From Symbiodinium microadriaticum (Eukaryota > Sar > Dinophyceae > Suessiales > Symbiodiniaceae): a stretch of DNA of 64,000 nucleotides. The position numbers and the translations under genes are program-made. Under the pieces are notes generated by a model that was not told the origin of the DNA, did no database searches, and saw nothing but the letters and a program-made list of their open reading frames with translations. Location of the stretch: positions 3,402-67,401 of the forward strand of contig LSRX01001678.1 in NCBI GenBank assembly GCA_001939145.1, in the 5' to 3' direction. Shown here one piece after another: positions 21,785 to 33,262 of this stretch (positions within the stretch are counted from its first letter, which is position 1; each line of letters starts with the position of its first letter).

Positions 21785-22130
21785 GCAGGGACTGACAATC
21801 AGTGCAGCAAGGTACCCAAAGAAGCGGCATGACCATGACTCAATGGCTGCGGATGATTGAGCACTGAGCCAGCATAGGCGGTATATATCCAGCAGTTCGA
21901 GCAAGGTCGACCAAAATCGTGTCTGCAGCGCCACACTATCCGAGACATCCAGTTTCACCGACTGCCTGCAAAATGCAGCGTCCATGCGCTTGACGGCTTG
22001 ACTTCGCTGGGCGCTGAAAAGTGTGTCTCAGAGGCGAGTGAAGCGAAGAGCGACGAAGAGCGAAGCAGAGCGAAGCAGAGCGAAGCAGAAGCCACTCTCC
22101 TTGGGGGGGGTCCCGGGGGCTCTTCGGGGG
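21785..22130. other. Gap with short direct repeats
   Basis: No gene recognised. A GCGAAGCAGA repeat (about four copies) occupies 22040-22090, followed by a G-rich run near 22102-22130. Confidence 0.45.
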
Positions 22131-25100
22131 CAGGCCGAGCGGCAGCAGCGCGAAGCTGAAGAAGCGCTCCGCCTGGCCGCTCACCTGCTTTGCTCCCTGC
22201 ACAGAAAACGCATTTCTTGCAAAGAAGGCCCTCTCGGGGCCCTCGGGGTGCCGCAAAAGCCGCAGGCAGAGGAACAGAAGCGCAAAGAGGAGAAGGCCAA
22301 GAGGGCCGCTGCCTCAGTGAGCGACTGCGAGCCCCCTTCCTGTGTGTTTCTGCCCGCTTAGGAGGCCGTGAAGGTCCGGATCTCAGGGCTGCTCAGTTCC
22401 TGTCGCTGTCTGTCAGTTCCTGTTGTGAAGGGTTAAATAAAAGACAGAGCTGGCCCCGAGGAACGTGTGAAGAAGTGTCGGCAGCGGCTCCGAAGCTTCC
22501 ATCCGGCCCCTTGACTCTCTGCACCGTGTGCAAGGGTGCTGGAAAAAGCCATATTATATTATATAATCTGGCCCACGTGCCAGTCAAACGACTGGTTTGG
22601 ATGCGTCGTGTTGCTGAGCAACGCTGCCTTTCTACTGTATGCTCTTGTCAGACCCTGCATCGTAGGTTCGTCCTAGCCAGGCGGGAGGCAAAAAAATCTT
22701 ATATTATATAATATTTGAGATTATACTATGTTACTATACTATATTTATATGATACGAGATTTTTCATATATTATATTATATTATACAGGTAGGCTAGCAA
22801 GGACAGAAAACCTTGGCAGGCCGTCAAGGACCATGTGGTTCTCGAGCAGCTGAACGAGGTGTGCTTGCAGTTCAGCGCTGCTTGGCAACCCTCTTCGGTA
22901 AACTCTCTTGAGTCATTCTTGCTCGGCCCACTTCGGTATATTGCGGCATCGACCGCTGACCCAAGGAAGAGCAGTTGAGGGAGTTGGGCAACCAGATCGA
23001 GGAATCCTTGAAGGAAAGCAGCCCGCTTGCAGCGGCCAGCATCTTCCACAAGGCTCGATTTTATGACCGACTCCCGGTATCACCAAGCCTACTAGTTAGC
23101 CGTTGTCCTTTGGTTGTCCTTCTGTAGCTAGGTAGCTTGTGAGGGGTGGCGTGACGGGTGCATGCAAAGCGCAGCTTCAAAGTTGTGTTCCATGAGTGAG
23201 TTGGTGGGAATCAGAGGTGAGCCAACAAGAAGGCAGAGCAGGTTGCAGGTGTAACTGCGGGTGCGCATCATCTACCGCCATTTGCTTTGTTGAGCCGGTC
23301 CCTTTCCGCCCTTGCCTAGGCCATCGAGTCCATCGGCCTCACCCCAATGAAGGTCCGGGTGGCCGATGGGGCATTGCAAAGCGATGTGCTTGCAGTTTCC
23401 CTTTTTCTCCGAGGTGAGCGAAGACGCACAAAGCACCACCAGCGGCCCAACCGACTCGCAGGAGGTCGGCTGAGCCAGTGCAGGGAGCCTTCTGTCTGCT
23501 TCTTTTTCCGCAGAAAAAACCTCTGCGTCTGGAGAGGAAGCACCGAACCAGCGCGAGTCGAGCGAAGAGCGGCGGAGAGCCTGGAGCCCAGCACCGGGCA
23601 TTTTTGGACCAGATCCGCTTTCTTTTTTTGTCTGCGCTCTGCTTCTTCTCCCCGAAAGAATTGTGGCGAAAGCAGACCCTGCCCTTGTTGAAGGTTTTTG
23701 GGTGAGAACGTAGCCCGTTCTGCCTTCTAACCTTTCAGACCGTGCCTGCTGGAGAACAACTAGGCCAGGTATGAATACTAGGAGCAACAAACAGGGTTCC
23801 ATGAACATATCGGGTTGAACCTCTTGAACAAGGCGGCCTTCATGAGTCTGCCTGGTTACAAATTACACCGCATGTCAAATCGAATCTGAGGCCAAAGAGA
23901 ACCAGGCCCGCTGTCGTGCAAGAAGAGCGGCCCGCATTCTTGCTAAGCCCACGGCAGGCCAAAATGCGAATAGTTGAAGAGCAGCAGGCTGCAGAAAAAG
24001 CTCGATTGGCCGCTGAGAGGGCAGAAGAAAAAAAGAAAAAAGAGGAGCGGAGCAACATTCTCGGCATGAGCAGCTCCGAAGGCATGTCACCGTATCCGGG
24101 CAGGAACAGCGAAGAAAGGATGCCGAGCCTTGCCTGCAAAGTGCCAATCTGCGCCAGAGGTGTGCACTGGTGGTTACGTTTTTACAATTTCTAACGATTC
24201 TCGGCACCGTTCTCTGGTCTGTTGTTGAGGCATTCTTAATACCTCTTGAAATCAAACGACAGTGAAGTCTGTGCCGGTCGCTCATCTAGGATTCAATCTT
24301 GTGGCTTGTGGAAATCAAGGGGTCGGTACTTGGAGCTCTATTGGGCAATTCCGTCTGGTTAGTGATGGTTGCGATGCACCACGCGAAGTTCATCACAGAT
24401 TGCCGGTGCACCAGGTGCGGCACAGAAGTAGGTCGACCGAGAGCGGTTCGAACGAGGTCTTCAACTGTCGCTCTGGCAGAGTGGGGGGGGGGGGGCGCGA
24501 CCGGTCAGAGCGGATCGGCAGAGGGGATGTCTTAGGCCATGGCGATCCATCCCACGGTTGATGCGCACAGACACGACAAGCCGGGTTAGGCAAGTCGGTG
24601 TGAGAATTTCCACACTACCGTGGGCAGGCAACCCAAGTCCAAAGCTTCAAGAAAGCAGCCTACGCTCATGCTAACATGGTGTTGCGCTGTAAGACGACCG
24701 CGAGTTGTCATAAGTCTGTGTCTGATCTGTCCCTGAGAAGCAAAGGCCGCAGCGGAGGTGGGCCAGTTTCGAGAGTTGACAGAAACCGTAAGTTCCGTTG
24801 GAGTTTGCTGGCTGTCCTTCGGCTTTGCCGAAGCAGTGCAGGCCGCTAGGCGGCAGCAAGAGAAGAAAGAAGAGTTGCTTCTCGAAAGCACTGTGGGCCC
24901 TGGTATCATGGTTGGGTCCTTGCAAGTCCAGTGGTCACCAGGAAAGCAAAAAAGGCAGAAGAGAGGCAAAAGAAGCAGGCAGGTGCTGGAATGGTGTTCT
25001 TGGCCGCCATCGCTGTCAGAGCCGAAGGAAGACGAGGAGAAAGCTCGAAAAGAGCAGCAGCGTGAATTGGCCAAGCAAAAAGCACAGGAACAGGCAGCTT

Positions 25101-27604
25101 CACTATTTAGTGAGAGACCATGTGCCGTGACAGATGCACAGTTTTTGTTCAGTCGGCACGGACGCTTCCGTTGAGCTAGTTGGAGTTTTTCAGTGCAAAC
25201 ACCTTGGATTCCACCATGTTGCACGCATCCATTTCTGTCCAAGTAGGTTGAAGCGTCTGATTTTACAAAACGAGACATGTGCGCTAACCAAAGAATGTGT
25301 GGAGGCAACTGTGCGAACGACTGTGCAGGCAGCCATGACCTTCACATCATTGTGCTCATGATGTTAACCCAGGCATTTAACATGCAGGTACCTTGCCGGT
25401 TCTTGGCAAGCCTCCGTTTTTGTGCGGCATCATCGACTCCTTCACACGATCGCAGCCATTACGCTGCTCTGTGGTCATCTGTCTGCTTCAAGCCCGGTAG
25501 AGCAGCTGGCATTTCGCACATCTTGCACCAGCTGCTTTCTACACCTGACGATCCTTCTTACCACGCCATGCGTTCGTGAAATGTTCGCTTAAATGCGCAT
25601 ATGTCGCACTTTGCATTCTGTTTGGAAAAGTGCGGCGCGGCGTCGATTCGGGTGAGTTCCGGAGTCATTTTTGTCATTCATTTACTTGTAGATATTTGGT
25701 GTTTTGCCCTTGTCCTTTTTTGTCGTTGGTGTTGTAATGTCTTCTGTCATTCTGGATTCGGTTGTTGTTAACGTTGTCACTCTTGCTGGCAATCTTACCT
25801 GGCCGTGGTCTGTCCGTGTCTGTTCTGCGTAGTTCTGCATTGCGGGCCAGAGCGCAGACGGGGCGGGTGCACGCGGGCGAGGGTTGGGGGCCCACGCCAC
25901 CTCGCGGGGCGGGGTGAAACCTTAAAAATACTAGATGCCCTCAGGCAGTCTGTATCTCTGTATCAGGTGCTTACCACGACGGCATGGTGGCATACTCACA
26001 TATATAGTTCCATGTCGCGTGTCTGTGGCCCTCCCCCATATGGTATACACCCGAAATCCTCGTGAGGGTCGTAACTTTTGCCTCAAAAGTGCCAACAGTT
26101 ATAGGGATACAGGGATGGATCCTCGTGAGTGTTGTGACTTTTGAAGCTATGCAACTTCGTGGCATGTCCAAAGGCGACACTCACCTGGATGGGCCATTAA
26201 TTGAGGACCTGCGAAGCTCCGATGGCTGGTTTTCTATTGCATAAACGCAAAGTCCAGCAGAGCCCATGTTTGACATATTCATGTTCACCGGGTCGACCAT
26301 CTGATGTTCTTCTTTGTCTCCTACATAACCAATGCTGGCGACTCTTATTCCCATAAGAACAAGTTGGCCTGCAACTTCCGGCTGCCCAGCGAAGGTGCAA
26401 GTGTAGGCGTGTGTGAGGAGCTGTTGTGTGAGGCGCAGAAAGACCGACAGGCTGCCCAAGCGGAGAAGGAGGCAGAGCCGGGAGTTTGGGGAGTTCGGGG
26501 AGAAGCTCCGCCAAACCCGCAACGATGTCAGAAGCTGGAGTTGGAGCGGCTGATCAACCTTTTTGCCAAGGACAGATTAGACAGGCCGGCCCAGCGTCTT
26601 GACGAGCACAAGCTCCACACTTCCCGAGTTCAGGCTGGCCAAGCTTGAGCTTCTCTCGGATGAGAAGCTGGCGGCCTCTCTACAAACAGAAACTGAGGAC
26701 AGCTCCCTCGCGGGTGCGTGGGTGCCTGAGCTCCGGCTCGCTGAAAGTGCCACAACGCTGCGCTGCAGCGCGACGTCTCCTGTCAGCCAAGGCTTCTGAT
26801 GGTGAAGGCCAAGCTCGTGACCGGTGAGGACAGCGACTCGGACCCACTGGAGCGAGCCATCGCCCTTGCCGGGACCCCACAGCGTCGTTGTGCCCCGTGG
26901 CTGAGGAGCAGTTGAGTGCATGACCTCTTTAAGTTTAGGTCAGTGAAGCGGCTGGGGGTAAGGGCGTCTGGCCCCTGGCCTTGACGGCCCCCGTACACCT
27001 GCGCCTCGAGAACGCACTCCGCAACCGGGCGACATTCTCAGTAGGATTCTGGTTGCTTCCTTGCCCCGGTCTCGATTTTTCCGTTCGAGGTGAAGAAGGC
27101 CCGAAACCGCCTGAGAGAGGCAGTGAGCTCCTTCTTGAAGTCGCCACAGTCTTGGAAGGAGAAGAGAGTTGGTGGGTTGTGAGAAGTGATCACCATCAGG
27201 TCTAAACTGCCAAATGCCGATGAGAACGCTGTCACGGAGTGGCAGCGCGGCATTGTGGATGGCACGCTTGAGCTGCCCCCTTGGTCGCCGCAGGACGGGG
27301 TGGGGCTGACGGGGACCGGGAAGAAACCGCCCAGTCTCGCGCAGGAGTCGGAGCCGAAGCCAGCAGGCTGACAGCCATGCAAACGGGGCTGCTGGCCGGT
27401 GCTGCGCCCTTTAGACTTTAGACTGCGACAGGCACCGAGAAGAAAAAGAAGGAGAAGCCGGTGGAGGCTCATGGCAGTCGCTGTAGCTGATCTTCTCCAG
27501 GTCCATGAGTCCAGTCCCCACGCTAGGAGGACTTGGATCAGATTTTGGCGGAGTTCGACAGCTCACCACCCAAAAGCAAGAAGCCGGGTAAGAAGAAGAA
27601 GTGA
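22131..27604 (+). CDS. Unrecognised coiled-coil, Lys-rich protein, many small exons
   Basis: A chain of short exon-like pieces with strong helical, charged composition: QAERQQREAEEALRLAA (22131), PQAEEQKRKEEKAKRAAAS (22260), PEERVKKCRQRLRSFHPA (22455), VKDHVVLEQLNEVC (22828), EEQLRELGNQIEESLKE (22968), AIESIGLTPMKVRVADGA (23322), EKARLAAERAEEKKKKEERS (23995), KEDEEKARKEQQRELAKQK (25023), LERLINLFAKD (26540), EDSDSDPLERAIALAGTPQ (26828), APVHLRLENALRNRATFS (26990), EVKKARNRLREAVSSFLKS (27092), and NADENAVTEWQRGIVDGT (27206). The last exon encodes EDLDQILAEFDSSPP and a KSKKPGKKKK tail with TGA at 27602-27604. The early exons resemble the charged region and K-K-x-R-x-x-L-R element of zuotin C-termini, which raises the possibility that part of this is the tail of the 15.6-kb gene. 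Exon edges are approximate. It may be more than one gene. Confidence 0.4.
22536..22795. repeat. AT-rich, self-complementary TATTATAT island
   Basis: Runs of TATTATATTATATAATA near 22550-22568 and through 22698-22790 contrast with the GC-rich surroundings and can fold on themselves. It falls between candidate exons at 22455 and 22828. Confidence 0.8.
23060..23300. other. Probable intron
   Basis: No motif or protein-like frame seen. Confidence 0.35.
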
Positions 27605-28059
27605 CGGTCAGCAAAGCCTTCCTGAAGCACATGTTTCACACCTGCACGTGCCTCAACATGCTGTGCACGCAACCTGCACCAACAACACATTCAGAGTTTT
27701 GCAGCATGTTGCAGTAAGGGCAGAGGGCCACAAAGGTGGCATTGATACAGACGGCATCCGTCGGTGTCTTCCACGCAACCCTGCTGTTGAGTGCCACATC
27801 GCACGGACGGCTGTCTGTGCCAGGGTTCGGGGGCCACGCTCGAGGATTTGATGCCTGCTCGATAAGCCGGGCATCCTGGGATCCCCGCGTAGCACACTCC
27901 CAGCATTTTCCCGTGAGCGGCTCCAAATGGGAGACGCTTCGCACAAGCAATCCTACGTTTGCTCGGCAGGTAGGCTTCAATTGCATTTAAAAGTCGGCTG
28001 CATAAATCTCCATCTCTGCAAACCAGCCTCTAGCAGATTCTAACACGCCCTTCGAAGCG
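27605..28059. other. Intergenic
   Basis: Frames are open on both strands (27636-27990), but without a recognisable domain. Confidence 0.4.
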
Positions 28060-31000
28060 GTGCACGTGCCTCCTTTTGCCATGTCTCGATGTTTGGATTG
28101 TGCATTGGTCTCGGAGTGGTCAGGGGGGGGGCAGGGCGACCAAGAAATCCATGTTGAAACAACGGTTAAAGAGTTGAAGAGCGTATTCGGAGGAACTGTG
28201 GTAGGAAGAGTCTTGTTCACTCGGATGCTTTGGCAAATGCCAGCTCCGTGCTGCCGAATTGACTCGTGGTGCTGGAGGCGTGCGCAGACTGCCTGTTCAA
28301 GACATCAATCTCCTCATGTCCGTTCAGGTAGCAAGATTTGAGTAGCGAAGCCCCCTTGACGCTCTGAAGCCATTCTGTATGTTTCCAACTGACATTCAGA
28401 AGTTCAAGGCCATGTGTTCGAGACTTCACAGACCCTGGTCCTCGCTTTTCCATTGGAGGATTCGCACCGCACTTGTCTTCCAAGAGAAAGCTCAACTCTT
28501 CCATACTTTTTCTATTCGTCTTGCTATGCAAAGCCCCTCGGCCGCTGCTAGCTGCTAGAGTTCAGCTTCTGCAGGCCACGACAGCTGGCATGTTTGCCGC
28601 AGCTTCGGCGCTTGGCGACGAGGTGTTACAAGAAGTGCGTTTCTGCCACGCTTGGATTCAGCAAAGTGTGCTCCATCCTTGTTGCCAGGTTTGGACTTTT
28701 TGGACTTTCGCAAGCAGTTTGATACTCGCGATCTTGATAGGTGTCGTCGGCTCAGCAGCTCGCGCGGGATGTGAAGCATTGATGCAAACTTAGTTCTTAG
28801 TGTTTGCCAGGCGTGTCTCATGTCGTCCGTTGGCGTTAAGAGGGTGCCTGTCCGAGAAGCGTTCCACGAGAGGGTTCGATTTCGATTCCTGCATGATTCG
28901 GCAGGCTGCCAGCGGTACTGCCACGGCTGCAACCAGCCTTGTTGAATTCGATGAGGAGGCCATCACATCCGTCCACGTGGCTTGCAAGTGAACGAGCTCC
29001 TGTAGGATTTTTTGTCCATGGGCATGCCGGAGCAGCCCCACTTGGAGGGAGGGTGCGCATCCGAGCATTGCTCAGCATTTCAGAAGTGTGCTGCCCTCAG
29101 GTTTCAGCCGCCCAACAGGCTTATTCACAGCAATAGTGCCGAAGCTTTCGACTTTGACAACGAGACGCTCGTTGGCAGAAGGACATCGCAGCACATGCAT
29201 GTTTCATGACGGAACTCAGGAACTGCAAAGGCCAGTTCCTACCGCTGCATCGTCCAACGTACGATAGGTGCAGACATGGTTAGCTCATGTAGCTCTCACC
29301 TGCAGCATCTTGCAGCACCTTCCAAGCCTGACATCTCCATCCCCAGCGGCGTGTTTCTGCAGTCGACTCAACGACTCGGGCCAGTACCACTATGGCGAGC
29401 ACTTCACTGGCAAAAAGCGACCTCTGGCATGTTTGCTGCATGACGTGCGAAGTGGCACTTTCGTTTGTGGAATGTGCGTCAGGCGCTTGTGGGAGCTCCG
29501 CTTGCGCCTCCAATTCAAGAGACGGCTAAACCAGACGGATCTTTTCTTTGCAGTTGAACTGGAGGACCCTGCAGACCGGGGTGACCGGAGGATGCAGATT
29601 TCGTGTGTCAGACCAGCAGCGGCACTGCACGGAGTTTGTGTTTTGAGGAGTACGTGCCGCTGTCGGCTGCGACCAAGCCTGGATGCTCAGAGTCCGCTCG
29701 GAGTGCCAACGCTCTCTGGCAGTGAGAGAGTGAGAGTCGTCGGAGACGAGGCGTGTGATGGATCTTTCAGCGCCTTGGCCGCCTTGGCCTCCCAGACACA
29801 GTCGTACAAGTGTCGTACATGCCGAGGTTGGCGGCATGCGCCAGGTTGTCGGTGATCGGCTTTACCACACCCCTGGTGATCCTACGGAGGATGCGCGAAA
29901 CAGATGAAAGACGTAGTTTCGTGAGCTCGGGCTGCTCAAGGTGGCGGGCGAGCGAGAGCGCCCCACGATCGCGATGCCTTTGTGGGCCGCAGCCCAAGCC
30001 ATCCGGCAGCAAAGCCGCAACGGCAAACGACTAGCAGTCATGCGATGAGACCTTCGACCAGTTCATCGAGACGCCTGAGGGTGAGACGCCACCCGAACTG
30101 ACGGATCCCAATCTCCATGCACTTGACTCAGTGCAGCGGTCGGAAATGCCCACTGGACATCTCGCTGTGGCAAGGAGCATGGCCACAGAAGGTTCGGTCA
30201 GCTCCGAGAGTACCGTCGAATGGTGGACTCGTTGGACCTTAGGCGAAGAAGGGGCCAAGGGTAGTGAAAACAGGCCATTAAGGGGACCCGCCCTCAGACG
30301 CAGCACGCTGCCAGGCCTGGGCCTACCTTCACTTTCTGCTTCTGGGGGGTGAGCCGCTTCTGCGACGTCATCGAATGGCAGGTCGGTGTGATGATTGTTG
30401 ATGTGATTTGCTTCGGCCATTGCTGCAAGGCCACAGGCATCCCGATCTTCACGCCGCTGGATCTAAATCTTTACTGTGGCAGACCTCCGCTTCACCTGGT
30501 GCTCTACACCTTGGAAGGCGCAGCGACTGTGTGAGGGAGATGCCGGGATGCCTGTTTCTTTCTCCAAAAGGTGCTGGCACTGGAGAAGAAAAGCGGCATT
30601 TGCAGTCTCGGAAGACTTACTTTTTCCGATGTGGATTCTGGAGTTCACTGAAGCGCCCCAGCAAGGAGCAGCGCTGAGAGTCTCAGAGCACTTCGACGGC
30701 AGCAAAGCAACGCGAGCAGCGCAGGAAGTGGTGAGGTACTTTGCCGGGCGATCGATCGAACTGCTCCGATGCTCGGAGCCCGTATACTCGCATCGGCTCG
30801 CAGTTGCGTTCTTTTTGGACGCCGTGCAGGTGCCTCCAACCGTCGGAGGAAGCACAACTCAGGAAATCCAAGTGGTTTATCGATCTTCGGACTGAATGTC
30901 TTTCAGCCCTCAGCTGAGACTCCGCAGAGGCTTCGCGAGCCTCTGTGCCAAGAGAGACTTTCTGAGGTGCTGCGGGGAGCAAGATTGCAGCTGAAGGCGA

Positions 31001-32173
31001 AGGGATCCGACGGCCAAAGTCCGCTGTCGGCCCAGAGCTGAAATCGGTTCACTCGCTGCAGATGTTGCGAGGAGTGAAATGAAATGCTCTGCCGCAATGT
31101 GTGCCTACATAGGCTTTTTGCGTTGTCGCTTGAGTCCGCTTGGTGTCCTTTGTTTCGGCTCGGCCCTCTCGGCTGCCTCCGCTTGAAGACCAAAAGCTGG
31201 TCCCAAATCGGGCTGGAGCCTTTGGCTTGGGAGCATTGGCCTTTGAAGAGCTTTCCTGGTTTCCGAGGAGTCGGGGCCATGCCGTATGAGATATGCGTCA
31301 AGAATCGGCTCTCTCACAGCACCATGATTTCGCTGCTTTCCGAGCTGGGAGTTGCGACAGCATATCTATATAAGGCAGCAGAACATCTTGCTCTTGACGG
31401 TTGAGGACCGGCTGATGAAATCACTTGAAGCAGGTGAAACACAGGCTGTCTACCTGCGAGGAGACAGACACGATCCATGATCTGAAACAGGACGTGAAGG
31501 CATTCCTCAAATTGCACACATAGACATAGAACGGCGGACAGCACAAACGCAGATTGATTTTTGCTTCAGGCCAGGGTTGGCGACGCGACTTGGAAGCGTT
31601 ACAGCGCTTAAATCGCAAGGCCGCAAGGCCCAGCGTCAGCGGCGCTAGCCGATCTGTGGAAGGCCGAGGAGCCGCTGTTTTTCAACGGTGTGGAGCTCTT
31701 GGACGAGGAGACGTGCGCGTTGTCCGTGTGATGTCCGTTGCAGCCTCTTCATATAAGTGTTCTTTTTCTTGCGCCCAGGAAGCAAGCCTCTTGGAGTACA
31801 ACATCGTCGGCGCCTTGTTGAGGTCTCACTCGCAGATTGGGGGCCGTAAGTGCAGTGAGGTTCCGGACGAGTGTCCTGGAGGCCCCATTGTGCACTTGGG
31901 AGGCTGCGCAGCCTTTGACCTCGAGTGCCTTGGGTGAAACGTCGGAATCTTCCATGCATGCGTTGCTCGTCTCTTTCTCCATGCAATGGCATACCTGGTG
32001 AGGTGCGAGCTCCCTTCGGGACGACAGCTCAGGGAGCGGGCACCACGGGCGCCAGGAGCTGCGATCGGGGACATGTCTTGGCCCGGCAGGAGAGCGTCAC
32101 GGGTGACACCACTGTGGCACAGCTGAAGGGCCGGATCACATCCGAGGCGCAGCGCCTCCGCGCGTACTGCTAG
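28060..32173 (+). CDS. Scattered exons of a protein with ubiquitin-like domains
   Basis: Pieces that fit ubiquitin folds: EIHVETTVKELKSVFGGT near 28142 (strand 2 and first helix); VKHRLSTCEETDTIHDLKQD from 31434, after a CAG acceptor; LWKAEEPLFFNGVELLDEET near 31635-31690, matching the family's L-x-F-N-G-x-x-L-x-D-x-x-T; EASLLEYNIV from 31779; and VTGDTTVAQLKGRITSEAQR near 32097. Between them are other coding-like stretches without a family: FDQFIETPEGETPPELTDP near 30053 and LEFTEAPQQGAALRVSEHF near 30642. Ubiquitin-like domains mediate binding to proteasome, segregase, or ligase partners. Whether these pieces form one multi-domain gene or two genes I cannot tell. Exon edges are approximate and the start is unknown. 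Confidence 0.4.
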
Positions 32174-33089
32174 CTGCCTTGCTTTCAGTCTTTTTGACGA
32201 TTCTTTACTGAGGCAGGCATACCTTACCTTTGCATGAAGCTCCTTGCGGGCGATCTCGAACTTCGGGACCGGGATTCGGGATGCGATGATTGCGATTGCG
32301 TCATGAGAGCTGCTAGGACCCGGTGTGTCTTCGGCACTATGATCTGGCAGGGCTGGGTCTGAGAGTCGTGACGACCCGGCGGCTCTACGCTGGCCCCGCA
32401 GCTTAGCGGCTTAGCTCTTAAGCCGCTCTCCGTCTGATGGGAAGTCTTCCGGAAAAAGAGAGGGCTCTGAGTGCTCCGCGCTGAGAGGAGGGAGGGCCTC
32501 CCGAACCTCCGGCCAGGCTCTGCTCTCCGTCCAGCCTTCGCTCGCCTTTCTCAGCTTCATAATATGGTGGGGGGAGAAGGGGCAACATCGAAGGGCTATC
32601 GCGCAAGCTTGTAGTGCAAATGAGTTCGCTGTAATTCTCTTTAATATATGTGCATGTAACTGACATGAACTGACCTTGCAAGGGCTTCAAGGGCTTCATG
32701 GAATGGAGGCAAGAAGCTGTTTGGTAGGGTGGGCTGCGGTGATGGCCACGGTGCCGCCTGCTATCGACGAACATGGGCAGCGAAGGCCTGAAGAGAAGAG
32801 CGAGCCACCGGCCGCAGAGACCGTGCTGTTTTGTGCCACGTCCTTGCAAGGCTTGCCCTACATCGATTTCCATTTTGAGGATGGGCCCCGGTCGGGGCCA
32901 AACACTGAGACCTGAGAGACGATGCCGATGCGCGTTTGGAAGTGGCTCTTAGTCTTAGCCTCTCTCTGAGTCTTTTTTGTCACGGCCGGTACCCGGCGCG
33001 CTTTTGCGGCCTTAGGACAGGTGCTCTGCCCGCGCCCACTGTCGCAGAGTTGGTCTTACCTTGGAGAGGGCAGGAGCGTGCAAGGGGCC
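32174..33089. other. Gap upstream of the synthetase
   Basis: No domain recognised. Missing N-terminal parts of the first condensation domain may be in unrecognised exons here, for example the frame at 32770-32910. Confidence 0.35.
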
Positions 33090-33262
33090 TTATAGGGGCC
33101 TTCCCGAATCATGGCACTTGTGTGAACCTGGGGGAGGACGCGGACTTCCCCGACTTCAGGGAAGTGGTGGCAGCACTTTTCGTGCTGCTTCACAAATACA
33201 GCCACCAAGAAGACCTGGCATTGGGCCTCCTGAAGGTCCAGGCCAAAGCAGCTTGGGAGCAG
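33090..33262 (+). other. NRPS C1: late part of a condensation domain
   Basis: The frame encodes [20 protein letters not shown] followed by FREVV and [13 protein letters not shown]. This matches the late C-domain region, where the family has G-x-F-x-N, a short loop, and then HQ-x-x-P/L. The early C motifs, including HHxxxDG, were not found upstream, so the domain is partial or its early exons are hidden. Confidence 0.55.

Noticed and set aside
26181..26522. Minus-strand Leu/Pro-rich frame
   Set aside because: Complement of a coding-like + strand exon region; no motif.
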